From Jiangella asiatica (GTDB lineage Bacteria; Actinomycetota; Actinomycetes; Jiangellales; Jiangellaceae), in contig NZ_SMKZ01000013.1 of assembly GCF_004349065.1 (NCBI RefSeq), forward strand, positions 62,001 to 126,000: a stretch of DNA of 64,000 bases, written 5' to 3'. Both the position numbers and the translations under genes were made by a program. How positions within the stretch are numbered: the first letter of the stretch is position 1; every line of letters begins with the position of its first letter. Positions 35,161-42,993 of the stretch are shown one piece after another. The notes beneath the pieces were generated by a model that saw nothing but the letters and a program-made list of their open reading frames with translations, ran no database searches and was not told the DNA's origin.

Positions 35161-35389
35161 CCAGGTGGCCGCCCAGCTCGACCACGAGCCGGATGTCGTG
35201 CCGCTCGACGCCGCGTTGTCGGCCTTGCGCCTGGTCGTCGTGGTCGACGCAAAAGGCCAGCCGTACGTGACCAGGAGCAGCCTCGCGGCCGCGCTGCGGC
35301 AGCGCCCGGGAAAGCACGAGGGCGCCGGGCTTGTGGCCAGCCGGCGCCCTCACGATGCAGACAGGAGCGACTCTACTCATGAGCTCTGA
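35147..35389 (+). CDS. Small protein of unknown function
   Basis: 80 residues from tandem GTG codons (35147 or 35150) behind GAGGG, overlapping the previous gene. The middle looks like a compact helix-strand unit (DAALSALRLVVVVDAKGQPYVTR), with a hydrophilic tail. Not recognised. Confidence 0.55.
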   Translation: MVRPDQVAAQLDHEPDVVPLDAALSALRLVVVVDAKGQPYVTRSSLAAALRQRPGKHEGAGLVASRRPHDADRSDSTHEL

Positions 35390-35543
35390 CAACGGCGACT
35401 GGCTGGCCGCCGTGCTGCGCCGGTCGCCGTCGAGCTGGCTAGCCCGCCAGCGCGCCGCCAGGCGGCTGTACAGGCGCCGCGGGGCCGAGGCCCGACGTCG
35501 TGCCCGGCCGTGGCCGGTGGGGCTGCTGGGGGGCCACCGGTGA
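35379..35543 (+). CDS. Small basic protein of unknown function
   Basis: 54 residues from ATG, with AGGAG 11 bp upstream. Arginine-rich (WLARQRAARRLYRRRGAEARRRARP). Its stop overlaps the next start. Too short and biased to assign. Confidence 0.5.
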   Translation: MSSDNGDWLAAVLRRSPSSWLARQRAARRLYRRRGAEARRRARPWPVGLLGGHR

Positions 35544-35902
35544 CGTCCTGGGTGAAGTACGGGACGGCCTTGGCCGACGTCCTGCTTGCCGTCGGGTCTA
35601 TCGAGCGTCGGCTGATCGACCTTGCGGTGAAGCGGGTCAACGCGATCGGGCACGCCGAGTTCACCTCCGGGGAGCTGGCGCGGCTCCTCACGGTCATGAA
35701 CCCGCTCACCGGCGAGGTGGTCACGACGGTGAGCGACCGCGCGGTGCGGAAGGCGGTCCGAACCCTGAAGGAGCACGGCGTGATCGAGAAGGACAGCAGC
35801 ACGTTGTGCCTGCACTTCCCCGCCGATCACCTCAGCAACGGCACCGGCACGCGGGGCTGCCGCTACCACGGCATCGGCGCGAGAACGCGGCGCAGGAGGT
35901 GA
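35540..35902 (+). CDS. Winged-helix-like protein of the element
   Basis: 120 residues, GTG overlapping the previous stop. The pattern FTSGELARLLTV...VSDRAVRKAVRTLKEHGVIEKDSSTLCLHFP (about 48-108) reads as a winged helix with a wing hairpin, similar to replication-control or MarR-like DNA-binding modules. The three 18-bp palindromic repeats at 35944-36016 begin 42 bp after its stop and could be its target. Confidence 0.65.
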   Translation: MTSWVKYGTALADVLLAVGSIERRLIDLAVKRVNAIGHAEFTSGELARLLTVMNPLTGEVVTTVSDRAVRKAVRTLKEHGVIEKDSSTLCLHFPADHLSNGTGTRGCRYHGIGARTRRRR

Positions 35903-35904
35903 GC

Positions 35905-36117
35905 GTGAGCGCGTGCACGAACGCCCTGGTCGTCGAGCCGGGGGCGGAACTACAGGTTCCGCTTTCTGCTGCGCAGGCGGAACCACAGGTTCCGGGAAGC
36001 GGAACTACAGGTTCCGGCGCCGATGCTGTGACCTGCACCGATGTCACGCCCCTCTATGAGTCTTCTTGCGACCGCTCGCGGGCGCTCCGATTCCGGCGAC
36101 CACGGAGCCGGTCATGA
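35905..36117 (+). CDS. Short protein encoded across the iteron-like repeats
   Basis: 70 residues from GTG behind GGAGGTGAGC. The 18-bp repeats give ELQVP and EPQVP in the first two copies and a different frame in the third, so the DNA repeat, rather than the protein, seems to be what is conserved. Coding status is uncertain. Confidence 0.4.
   Translation: MSACTNALVVEPGAELQVPLSAAQAEPQVPGSGTTGSGADAVTCTDVTPLYESSCDRSRALRFRRPRSRS
35944..36016. repeat. Three 18-bp palindromic iterons
   Basis: GCGGAACTACAGGTTCCG at 35944, GCGGAACCACAGGTTCCG at 35977 and GCGGAACTACAGGTTCCG at 35999. Each is itself a palindrome (GGAAC...GTTCC). Iterons next to a winged-helix gene suggest an origin or a control site. 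Confidence 0.8.
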
Positions 36118-36521
36118 GCCGCGCACGCCGCGGTCCTGACATCCTCGTGATCCGGCACCCGACGAGGCCGCGGTTCACGATCATCGGCTCCGAGGCGACC
36201 ACGATCGCTCGGGCCGTGGCCGGCGACGTCTGGAGCCGGTCTTGGCTGCTCGGCGGCGCCGTCCTCGACAACCGCCACTGGCCCGCGGTCGTCGCGTACT
36301 GCGAGCTGCATCACCTGCTGCTCGTCGTGAAGAGCAGCGACGAGGAGAGCGAGGCGGAAGGCGAGCCCGCCGGCCGTCGTGCTGTCCGTCGTCGTCGCCG
36401 TTCTGAGACCGAGCCGCGCCGACGTGGAGCTGCGCCGCCGGCTGCGGCATCCGCCCCGTCAGCTTCGCCGGACCGCTTCGCTGGGTCCGGCCCGACGAAG
36501 GAAGAACATGATCATGGATGA
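36114..36521 (+). CDS. Hypothetical element protein
   Basis: 135 residues, ATGA overlap with the previous stop. A folded N-terminal part (about 8-72, DILVIRHPTRPRFTIIGSEA...VVAYCELHHLLLVV) is followed by a low-complexity basic and Ala/Pro tail. No family recognised. Confidence 0.6.
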   Translation: MSRARRGPDILVIRHPTRPRFTIIGSEATTIARAVAGDVWSRSWLLGGAVLDNRHWPAVVAYCELHHLLLVVKSSDEESEAEGEPAGRRAVRRRRRSETEPRRRGAAPPAAASAPSASPDRFAGSGPTKEEHDHG

Positions 36522-36792
36522 GCTGGCCGCCGACGGCCGCGTACAGCGCCAGGTCGACGAGGTGGCCGCCCGGCGCGAGCGGCTGCGCGCCACTCGCCGC
36601 GAGTTCGACCGGCGCCGCCGCTACGGCAAGGAGCGGCTGCACGCGCTGAAGCTCGCCCGGCTCGTCGACCATCCCGACGACTGCCCGCGTCCACGGCCCG
36701 TGGAGCGGATCGAGCGGGCCGCCACGGGCCAAGCGCGGCTCGTGCTGACGTGCCCAGCGTGCGGGGGCACCGACCATGAGGAGGCGCCGTGA
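36508..36792 (+). CDS. Small zinc-ribbon-like protein
   Basis: 94 residues from ATG behind GAAGGAAG. Highly charged helical N-terminus and a C-terminal LTCPACGGTDHEE, half of a zinc-binding motif. Function unknown. Confidence 0.6.
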   Translation: MIMDELAADGRVQRQVDEVAARRERLRATRREFDRRRRYGKERLHALKLARLVDHPDDCPRPRPVERIERAATGQARLVLTCPACGGTDHEEAP

Positions 36793-37112
36793 TCGAGCCG
36801 CTGACGCCGCACGGGATGCCGCCACCGGCAGCGCTCGCTGCGATCGGCGCGATGCTGCGCCACTGGCGCGAGGTCGGCCAGCTCCCGCTCGCGTGCGCTC
36901 ACGTGCGGCCCGGTGACGTGTTCGTCGTCGATGCCGTGGCGCGCGCGTGCTGGTGCTGGAGCTGCGCTCAGCGCGAGCTGTGGAGTCCCGATGCCACGGT
37001 CGGCCGGGCATGCGCGGTGTGCAGCAAGGTCGTGGGCCTGGGCGCCGTCGCGGACCTGATCATCCGTCACCCGGTCGCGGTCACCGCGATCCGTCACCCA
37101 ACGTGCGAGTAG
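36789..37112 (+). CDS. Small Cys-rich (zinc-binding) protein
   Basis: 107 residues, GTGA overlap with the previous gene. Cys pairs CWCWSC (about 56-61) and CAVC (about 76-79) can hold one zinc ion. A helical N-terminus precedes them. Function unknown; Zn-ribbon proteins of this size are common in actinophages and integrative elements. Confidence 0.6.
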   Translation: MIEPLTPHGMPPPAALAAIGAMLRHWREVGQLPLACAHVRPGDVFVVDAVARACWCWSCAQRELWSPDATVGRACAVCSKVVGLGAVADLIIRHPVAVTAIRHPTCE

Positions 37113-37126
37113 AGGAGTCATCGATC

Positions 37127-38194
37127 ATGAGCCAGAGGAACCGCAGGCGCGCGAAGACCGCGGCCAAGACCGAGACGCCGGCCACCACGACCACGGCGCC
37201 GTCCACGCCAGCACAGACCGCGGCGGCGCCGATCCATACCCCAGCGGCCCAGCAGCCGACCAGGCGCCCACGGCGCCGCCTGCCTCCGGTCACGCACACC
37301 ACGCCGGGGATCATCGGGCCGTCTGGCGTCGGGACCTACGACTACGAAGCCCGCACCACCGAGACGACGCCATGCAGGATCACCGGGCAGGCCGTCGAGC
37401 CCGGTGTCGGCCGAGTGGTCGGCGGGTGGCGGGAGCACCCGGACGCGCCCCGCACGGCGGGCGAGATCGTGCGGGCGATCATCGGCGAGCGGGTGACCGA
37501 CGAGCGGGTGACCGACGCGGAGGCCGTGGCGGCCTGCGAGGCCGCGTACGGCATGGTGCCGCTCTACTGGCGCTGGGAGGGCACCAGCGCGGTCGACGTG
37601 CCCGAGGCCGAGCCGTGGTCGTTCCTCGGCGACGAGGACCGCCAGCGGCTCGCTGACGCCCTGGCAGAGCACCGCCGGGACGTACAGCGCGCGGCCCGGC
37701 TGCGGCGCTCCAGCACCGGCCGTGGGTGCGGCTGGTGCGGCGTGCGGACGTCGGCGAGGTGGACCAAGCTGGGCCAGTCGTGGCGGTTCGCGGACGGCAG
37801 CCGGGCGTCGCTGTGCCAGGACTGCGCGGGCGCGTACAGGTGGGGCGGCCTGCCGTCGAAGCACGACCCCGGCTGGCGGTCACGGCTGCTGATGTTGATG
37901 ACCGGGCTGCGCAAGCCCTACCTCGGCGACGGCGACCGGCTGAACGTGAGGGCGTTCATCGAGGTCGAGCGTGGCGACTACACCGGCACCGACCGGCCGT
38001 TCGAGTACGTCCCGCGGGAGACGCTGCACGAGCTGCGCGTCCAGTCCTGGGGGCGGCACCCGCAGGATGCGCCCGACGAGGCCAAGGCGCGGGTGTTCGC
38101 GCGGCTGCTGCGGGAGCGGGAGGCCGCAGCGACCCGGAGGGCGGTCGAGGCCGAGCGGGAGCGGGAGGCGGCCACCAGCGGCCTGCGGTGGTGA
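37127..38194 (+). CDS. Hypothetical zinc-finger protein, largest gene of the element operon
   Basis: 355 residues from ATG behind AGAGGAG. Basic Thr/Pro/Ala-rich N-terminus (1-60), a middle domain, and a C4 zinc site CGWC...CQDC (about 204-230). The C-terminus is a charged helix rich in Glu and Arg. I see no primase, helicase or Rep motif. As last gene of the operon it could be a nucleic-acid-processing protein; that is a guess. It ends directly against the convergent RHH gene. Confidence 0.6.
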   Translation: MSQRNRRRAKTAAKTETPATTTTAPSTPAQTAAAPIHTPAAQQPTRRPRRRLPPVTHTTPGIIGPSGVGTYDYEARTTETTPCRITGQAVEPGVGRVVGGWREHPDAPRTAGEIVRAIIGERVTDERVTDAEAVAACEAAYGMVPLYWRWEGTSAVDVPEAEPWSFLGDEDRQRLADALAEHRRDVQRAARLRRSSTGRGCGWCGVRTSARWTKLGQSWRFADGSRASLCQDCAGAYRWGGLPSKHDPGWRSRLLMLMTGLRKPYLGDGDRLNVRAFIEVERGDYTGTDRPFEYVPRETLHELRVQSWGRHPQDAPDEAKARVFARLLREREAAATRRAVEAEREREAATSGLRW

Positions 38195-38365
38195 CTACGC
38201 GCCGCTGCGCCGGTACGCCGCGAGGCCCAGCCGGAACAGCTCCCGGTACATCGCTGAGACGGTGACGCCGGCGCGGGCGGCTTCCTGACGGACCCGTTCG
38301 TCGGCGGCCGCCCGCACCTGAACGCTGATGATCTTCTGTGGCTCGTCGGGCTTCGGTCGAGGCAT
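38195..38365 (-). CDS. Ribbon-helix-helix (CopG/Arc-type) repressor
   Basis: 56 residues, MPRPKPDEPQKIISVQVRAA onward. The ISVQVRAAADERVRQEAARAGVTVSAMYREL arrangement (strand, helix, turn, helix), given here in its parts, is a ribbon-helix-helix fold. The large inverted repeat 18 bp upstream of its start is the likely operator for autoregulation. It may pair with other mobilisation or control genes. Confidence 0.75.
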   Translation of the reverse strand: MPRPKPDEPQKIISVQVRAAADERVRQEAARAGVTVSAMYRELFRLGLAAYRRSGA

Positions 38366-38382
38366 GCCCCGGACCCTACCGG

Positions 38383-38425
38383 TAGCTTCACAAGCAACCT
38401 GGCGGCGACGTTGCTTGTGAAGCTA
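38383..38425. promoter_or_regulatory. Double palindromic operator before the RHH gene
   Basis: TAGCTTCACAAGCAAC (38383-38398) and its exact reverse complement (38410-38425) are separated by 11 bp. Each arm is itself a palindrome, GCTTCACAAGC and GCTTGTGAAGC, so two symmetric sites face each other, as for RHH tetramers. A terminator for the gene upstream is the alternative, but no T-run follows. Confidence 0.7.
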
Positions 38426-38453
38426 ACCGGCCCCGGATTGGGCCACGGGTCCC

Positions 38454-38966
38454 TCACTCGCCGGGGTCGTCCAGCTCGCCGGCCAGCTCCCCGTCGATGA
38501 CGTCCGCCTCGACCGGCAGCCACGCCATCTCGTGCTCGGCGATCTGCGCGACCCACTCCTCAAGCTCCCTGGTAGACGGGTTGATCGACAACTCGGCGGG
38601 CTCGTCGAGGCCGTGCAGCCGGGCCGCTCGCTCAGCGACCCTCACCGCCGCCGTCACCGCGCCGGCCTTACCCTTCAGAGCGTCCATGTAGGCGATCCGC
38701 CACAGCGTCTCGACCCGTTCATCCCACAATCGCCGCAGGTCATCGACCTCGAACGCCGGCATCTCGTCGAAGTGCGACTTCACCGCCCGGTAGGCGTTGG
38801 ACTTGTTCGCGTATCCACACTCGGCCGCGATCGCATCCCAGGTCAGCCCAGACGCCCGGAGCTGGGCCGCGCGTGCAGCCCTGGCCACCGCGGAGAGGTT
38901 GTCGACGCTGGTGCTGTGGTCGTCGTCGGCCTGGTGCCCGTCTTGGGTTGTCGCTGGGTTGTCCAT
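38454..38966 (-). CDS. Terminase-small-subunit-like HTH protein
   Basis: 170 residues. An N-terminal HTH (ARAAQLRASGLTWDAIAAECGYANKSNAYRAV in two halves, about 34-66) is followed by a helical region (LWDERVETLWRIAYMDALKGKAGAVTAAVRVAERAARLHGLD) typical of actinophage small terminase or DNA-binding proteins. If it is a TerS, the element could redirect packaging by a helper phage. A plain transcription regulator is the alternative. Confidence 0.6.
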   Translation of the reverse strand: MDNPATTQDGHQADDDHSTSVDNLSAVARAARAAQLRASGLTWDAIAAECGYANKSNAYRAVKSHFDEMPAFEVDDLRRLWDERVETLWRIAYMDALKGKAGAVTAAVRVAERAARLHGLDEPAELSINPSTRELEEWVAQIAEHEMAWLPVEADVIDGELAGELDDPGE

Positions 38967-39114
38967 GTGACCAGTGTCGGACCGCGAGGCACGGATCGGC
39001 GTCTGCGCTGGCTGCACTGTGGGTTGGCGTGTCCCAGTCGGTGGCGGGCACGGGGGTCAGCGCCGGCTGAACCTGCTGCATCTCGGACAACGTCGGGCGA
39101 TGTGGCGACGTTGC

Positions 39115-39474
39115 CTACTGAAGCGCAATGAGCAACGACCCCGTGAGGTTCGACACGGTCCCGACGGCGAGCAGAACACCGCCTGTGACGTCCCAAGGGT
39201 GAGGCTCGCGCAGCCGCTCGACCCCAGCCACCAGCGAACGCGTCTGCTGCTCCAGCGCGTCAAGGCGCTTGCCGTGGACTCGTGTCAAGTAACTCACCCT
39301 GGCCAGCTCGCCGCTCGTCAGCGCTATGTCGCTGATCTCGACTCGCGCCCCGGGCTTTTCGGCGCGCCACGCTCTAACCTTCCGGATCACGCCATGCAGC
39401 ACTCGCCAGAGCACAGCGATGCTGACGAGCTGCAGACCGGTACCGACTACTACGAACCACTCTCCAGCCGTCAT
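39115..39474 (-). CDS. Small two-helix membrane protein
   Basis: 119 residues from ATG behind GAGGGGG. Helices at about 4-26 (WFVVVGTGLQLVSIAVLW) and 96-118 (GGVLLAVGTVSNLTGSLLIAL) flank a charged domain. Size and topology are like phage accessory or holin-like proteins, but no motif decides it. Confidence 0.6.
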   Translation of the reverse strand: MTAGEWFVVVGTGLQLVSIAVLWRVLHGVIRKVRAWRAEKPGARVEISDIALTSGELARVSYLTRVHGKRLDALEQQTRSLVAGVERLREPHPWDVTGGVLLAVGTVSNLTGSLLIALQ

Positions 39475-39589
39475 CGCGCCCCCTCGCGTCCAGCGATGAG
39501 GCGGCACGGTACAGCAACCACCGGACATAACCGCCGACTCGCTACGAGCGCGGGCGGAACGTGGCAGAGCGCAGGCTGACAGGAATGGG

Positions 39590-39757
39590 TCACTCCTCGC
39601 TGCCGTGAGACCTTGGCCCTTCGACCTCATCGTGCAGCTTCTCCAGCGCCAGGAGCACGACGCCGGACAGCGGCCGGCGCGTGCGCTCGGCGTAGTCGCT
39701 GGCCCACTGCCACAGCCACTCGTCGCGGGGGCGCACGTACACCACCTTGTCGGCCAT
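39590..39757 (-). CDS. Small hypothetical protein
   Basis: 55 residues beginning MADKVVYVRPRDEWLWQWA and ending GSEE. A strand followed by two helices (DYAERTRRPLSGVVLLALEKLHDEV) recalls a ribbon-helix-helix protein. Short; judged by codon use and compact fold. Confidence 0.5.
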   Translation of the reverse strand: MADKVVYVRPRDEWLWQWASDYAERTRRPLSGVVLLALEKLHDEVEGPRSHGSEE

Positions 39758-39894
39758 GACTCCATCCTCGGTCTACCCCTGGCTTCCCTAGGTAACCCGG
39801 GGGTAGTGTGCTGATCAAGGCACAGGCGAGCCCCGCCGGTGTGTCAGCACCAGACGGGGCTCTTGATCACATCCCTGACTGGAGGGACGGACCC

Positions 39895-40083
39895 ATGCAG
39901 AACCTACCCGCCGAGCGCCGGCCGCGGATCGTCTACGACGCCGCGTTGCAGGCCGAGGTCACGCTCACCTACGACGACGAAGGTCTCGTCGTCACGTTCG
40001 GCCAGATAGAGCCGTCGCGCACCGGCTCGTGGGGCGTCGTCGTGCACGCGCTGCGGACGGCCGCGATGGAGGTCGACTCGTGA
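39895..40083 (+). CDS. Small hypothetical protein
   Basis: 62 residues from ATG behind GGAGGGACGG. Beta-rich (AEVTLTYDDEGLVVTFG). First of three coupled small genes. Function unknown. Confidence 0.6.
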   Translation: MQNLPAERRPRIVYDAALQAEVTLTYDDEGLVVTFGQIEPSRTGSWGVVVHALRTAAMEVDS

Positions 40084-40367
40084 CGCAGTCGAGCGACCCG
40101 CAGAAGTGCACCGGCGCCCGCTGGTGCGACGAGCCCGCCGGCCACCGTGGCCGGCACCGTCACTACGTCGGTGAGGTCATGCTCGACCGGACGTCATCGG
40201 TCACCAGCGTTGCCGTCACCGTCGAGTCGGCGACGTCGGCGCCGGCCCTGGTGCTGACGGTCGCGGCGTCGCGGCCGGCCCGCTACCACGCGGCGCCGCT
40301 CGACTGGGGCCAGGTCGGCGAGCTGGCCGGCCTGCTCGCCGACGCACACGGACGGTGGGCACGATGA
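40080..40367 (+). CDS. Small hypothetical protein with Cys/His N-terminus
   Basis: 95 residues, GTGA overlap with the previous gene. CTGARWCDEPAGHRGRHRHY (residues 10-29) could bind a metal; the rest is beta-rich. Function unknown. Confidence 0.6.
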   Translation: MTQSSDPQKCTGARWCDEPAGHRGRHRHYVGEVMLDRTSSVTSVAVTVESATSAPALVLTVAASRPARYHAAPLDWGQVGELAGLLADAHGRWAR

Positions 40368-40507
40368 GCGACGTCGCGCGCGAGCTCGCCGACATGGCCG
40401 CCGCCAGCGTCGAGGCTGCGACGGCGGACCTGCGGGCCGCGCTGGACCGGCTCGACGACCTCAGCACCGCACTGACCGCCTACCGCGAAGCCGCCGCGAA
40501 CGAGTAG
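40364..40507 (+). CDS. Small helical protein
   Basis: 47 residues, ATGA overlap. All-helical with heptad-like Ala/Leu spacing (LADMAAASVEAATADLRAAL), so probably a coiled-coil dimer. Last gene of the trio, followed by a terminator. Confidence 0.6.
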   Translation: MSDVARELADMAAASVEAATADLRAALDRLDDLSTALTAYREAAANE

Positions 40508-40523
40508 CCGGCGACCCACCGAC

Positions 40524-40564
40524 GACGGCCCCGCGCATCCTCCCCCGGCGTGCGTGGGGCCGTC
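40524..40564. terminator. Hairpin after the right-hand gene trio
   Basis: GACGGCCCC with CGCGCA pairs with TGCGTG and GGGGCCGTC (one mismatch) around a 13-base loop, 17 bp after the last stop codon. Confidence 0.75.
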
Positions 40565-40680
40565 CCATGCCCAGACCATGATCGAACCCGAATGATCCGA
40601 CACCGGACCCGGATGCCAGGCCGGAGAGCGTCCTCCACGGGCGCCCGCGTTCAAGTCGGAGGGGGTAGGGGGTGCTGGGG

Positions 40681-40713
40681 TCTCGCTGGGGAACCTCTCA
40701 CTCCCCAGCGAGA
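40681..40713. repeat. Inverted TCTCGCTGGGG pair, right end of element
   Basis: TCTCGCTGGGG (40681-40691) and its complement (40703-40713), 96 bp before attR. Same 11-mer as the tandem pair at the left end. Candidate integrase arm-type sites; the 300 bp from 40508 to here hold no gene. Confidence 0.6.
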
Positions 40714-40808
40714 CGGAGCCTCACGGACTGGACCCGGTGAGGAACGTTCGCGCACGTCAACGGACGGTTGCGACACGGCGCGACACACGCCAGCACGGCG
40801 CGCCCGGA

Positions 40809-40854
40809 ACTGTTAATCAGAGGGTTCCTGGTTCGAGTCCAGGTGCGGGAGCCA
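40809..40854. repeat. attR, 46-bp copy of the tRNA-Asn 3' part
   Basis: Identical to 32780-32825. The 5' half of the tRNA is missing, so this is an attachment site and not a tRNA gene. Confidence 0.93.
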
Positions 40855-40912
40855 CTCCCCCAGGTCATCGTCGCGAGGCCGACCCAGCACCGCCCAAGAG
40901 GCCACACTTTTC

Positions 40913-41811
40913 TCACAGTTTTCCCTCACTCGCGGCCTTGTTCAACATGCCATCGAGGTCCTCAGCAGCGCCAGGGTTGAGCACCCGCCGGCCCATGTAC
41001 ACGTCCTGTGTCATCGACGGGCGAGCGTGACCGAGTTGATCCGCGACCTGTCGCGCCGACATGCCCGCGTCGTCGAGGACCGTTGCCGTGGTCTTGCGGT
41101 ACACGTGCGAGGTCAGCCACTCCATCGCCGCCGGCCCTCTGGCGAGCCGGATGTCACGACTGGTGTTGGAGGGATCACGGAACCCACCACGACTGTCAGG
41201 GAACACCGGGCGGTCGAGCTGGGTACCGGGAACGAACCGACGACGCAACATCGCCACGGCCACGAGCGGAAGCTGTAGAGCGCGATCGAAACGGTTCTTG
41301 ATCCACTTCCGGATCAGTCCTTCGCCTCTCACGCGGATCACGGTGTGTGTGATCTGAACCGTCCCGGTCGCCAGGTCCACTTGGTCCCACAGAACGGCCA
41401 GCGCTTCACCGATGCGGCACCCGGTCGACAGCATGAACAGCGTCAGGTCGGGCAGCTCCTTCCGGACCGCTCGAGGATCAGCTCGAAGAGCGTTCAACCA
41501 AGCCGCCAGCTCGGCATCAGTGAGGGAACGCGCCTGCTTGGCCTTGCTCTCAATGTGCTCGACCTCACGCACAGGGTTGGCCAGCACGGCACCACGCCGC
41601 GCAGCCAGGCCCATGACGCCGGAGATCACACTTCGGCAGGTCTTGGCTGTCGGCCCGCCGACATCAGCACCAATCTTGCCGATCACCCTGTCCAACAGTG
41701 GCGTGGTGATCTCACCAAGGCGGACCTCCCCCAACGCGGGAGGCACGTGATTCTTAAGGTGCTTGCGGTAGGTGTCGAGCGTGCCCGGCGACCCCGATCC
41801 GCGTCTTCAGT
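40913..41811 (-). pseudogene. Truncated tyrosine integrase of an older element
   Basis: The frame covers the end of the core-binding domain (LDTYRKHLKNHVPPALGEVRL) and the whole catalytic domain: TGCRIGEAL (Arg), the Lys hairpin, TSHVYRKTTAT and LGHARPSMTQDVYMG with Tyr. An in-frame stop closes it upstream near 41811 without a start codon, so roughly the first 80-100 residues are lost. Only distantly like the integrase at 32907. It lies 58 bp from attR, in the same orientation, as expected for a previous occupant of this site. Confidence 0.8.
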
Positions 41812-42298
41812 CAGAAGCAGATCTACGAACTTGCCACGTCGCCTCCAAGCTTCCTAACGACCCTAGACGACATGCGGCGATTCAAAGGAACGAATGGGAC
41901 GAGGAGTACGAGGAACTACAGCTCCGGTTCAAGGGAGAACGCAACAAACTCCGGCAGGTGCTCGCCGAGACCGAGAAAGCCGACCGGATCCGCGGGCAAC
42001 TGGAAGAGGTCCAAGGACGGTTGCGGCATCTGGCTCACTTCGGGCGAGCGACCAGTACCAGGAGCTTGAGGTGACTGAGGCGCGCATCAGGGACGCCACG
42101 ACCGCCGAGCAGCAGGCCCTAAACATCGAGCAGAGGCTGATCACCGATGCCAACACGTTGCGCGACCTTGTGACTGATCCGTTGCGAGTAGGTGCCAGCA
42201 ACCCGCTCCGCGGCGACCCACGCGCCGAGTTCGGGTCCACGGCTGCCGGTCTCGGCGCCCTCATTCGGATGCGTTCGTTCGACTCGGAGACCTCCTGA
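41812..42298 (+). pseudogene. Possible frameshifted coiled-coil gene
   Basis: Two overlapping frames carry complementary parts of a charged helical protein: EELQLRFKGERNKLRQVLAE and a later stretch with ELEVTEARIRDATTAEQQAL. The shift lies near 42050. I do not recognise the parent protein. Confidence 0.4.
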
Positions 42299-42993
42299 GC
42301 TGCCGCGACTGCTACTCCACGGTCGGCTGCAGCCACTGCGCGGCCCACGCTCGCGCGCGCCGTGGTGTTGGCGTCCTTTGCTGCTCGCCTTGCTGAGTGC
42401 GCGCTTTCGGCCCCGCTTGCTGGCGTTGCCGGTGGCGAGCAGGACCACCAGAAGGTGGCTGGCGAGCAGCAGGGCCACGGCTGACACCGCACTCACGATG
42501 CTGGCCACCGTGACGCTGACCGCTTGTCGATTCGCGTGGCTGCTGGCGTGCAGTGCGTTGCCCAGGGATACCAGGTGACGCGCGGTCCCCGATCGCGCAG
42601 CGCGACGGCCGCCGCTGTCGCGAGGAGGATGAACTCATCAACGATCAATGGCCAGAGCCAGGCGATCGACCAGTTGAGCCCGGCGACCGTGGCGAGCTCG
42701 CGCAGTGCGTCGAAGCTGAGCGTGAACGCACCGATCGCGAGTGCGCCCACCGTTCCGGCAATCATCGCGTTCAACCGTCTCGACGGCGGGGTTAGGCCGG
42801 AGCCGCGCTTGCTTGCGCGCTGCGCACGCGCACGCGTGCGGCGCTCCGTAACGGTGGCCTCGGAGCCCCTGCGCGGGACGCGCTCGCCCGGGTGAGCGCC
42901 CAGCCGGTCGCTCGTCACATCGTGTGCGTGCGCGGCGACCGTCCCTGCGTTCAGCGTCTCGATGCTCAATGCCCCGCTCCACTCCGGATTCAT
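42119..42993 (-). pseudogene. Broken SpdB-like (DUF2637) membrane gene
   Basis: The upstream part codes LNAMIAGTVGALAIGAFTLS and WPLIVDEFILLATAAAVALR, then RVTWYPW, all typical of DUF2637 proteins found in pSAM2-like elements (spread of plasmid through mycelium). Directly after YPW the frame changes; NALHASSHANRQAVSVTVAS and the last helix continue in another frame. The normal segment between them is missing, so a deletion with frameshift near 42560 is the simplest reading. It marks the degraded element as conjugative-type. Confidence 0.7.

Larger units (their letters stand above)
32780..40854. mobile_element. Integrative element at tRNA-Asn, about 8.03 kb
   Basis: Bounded by exact 46-bp repeats of the tRNA 3' part. 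It contains, left to right, a tyrosine integrase, a coupled HTH-type gene, an excisionase-like gene divergent from them, a rightward operon of small overlapping genes, a leftward block (RHH regulator, terminase-small-subunit-like protein, two-TM protein, small protein) and a rightward three-gene block with a terminator. No replication initiator, FtsK/Tra or relaxase gene is recognisable. It may be cryptic, mobilisable in trans, or a phage satellite. Confidence 0.88.

Noticed and set aside
35944-36016. CRISPR-like array
   Set aside because: Only three 18-bp units with spacers of 15 and 4 bp, and no cas genes nearby; iterons fit better.
38383-38425. Inverted repeat as a plain rho-independent terminator
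   Set aside because: No T-run follows on either strand, the 11-bp spacer is long, and the arms are internally palindromic, which points to protein binding.
32889-40691. The shared 18-mer at both element ends as the recombination core
   Set aside because: The 46-bp tRNA repeat is longer, exact and in the canonical place; the 18-mer is better read as arm sites.
40809-40854. Second tRNA-Asn gene
   Set aside because: Only the 3' part from the anticodon stem on is present; it is attR.
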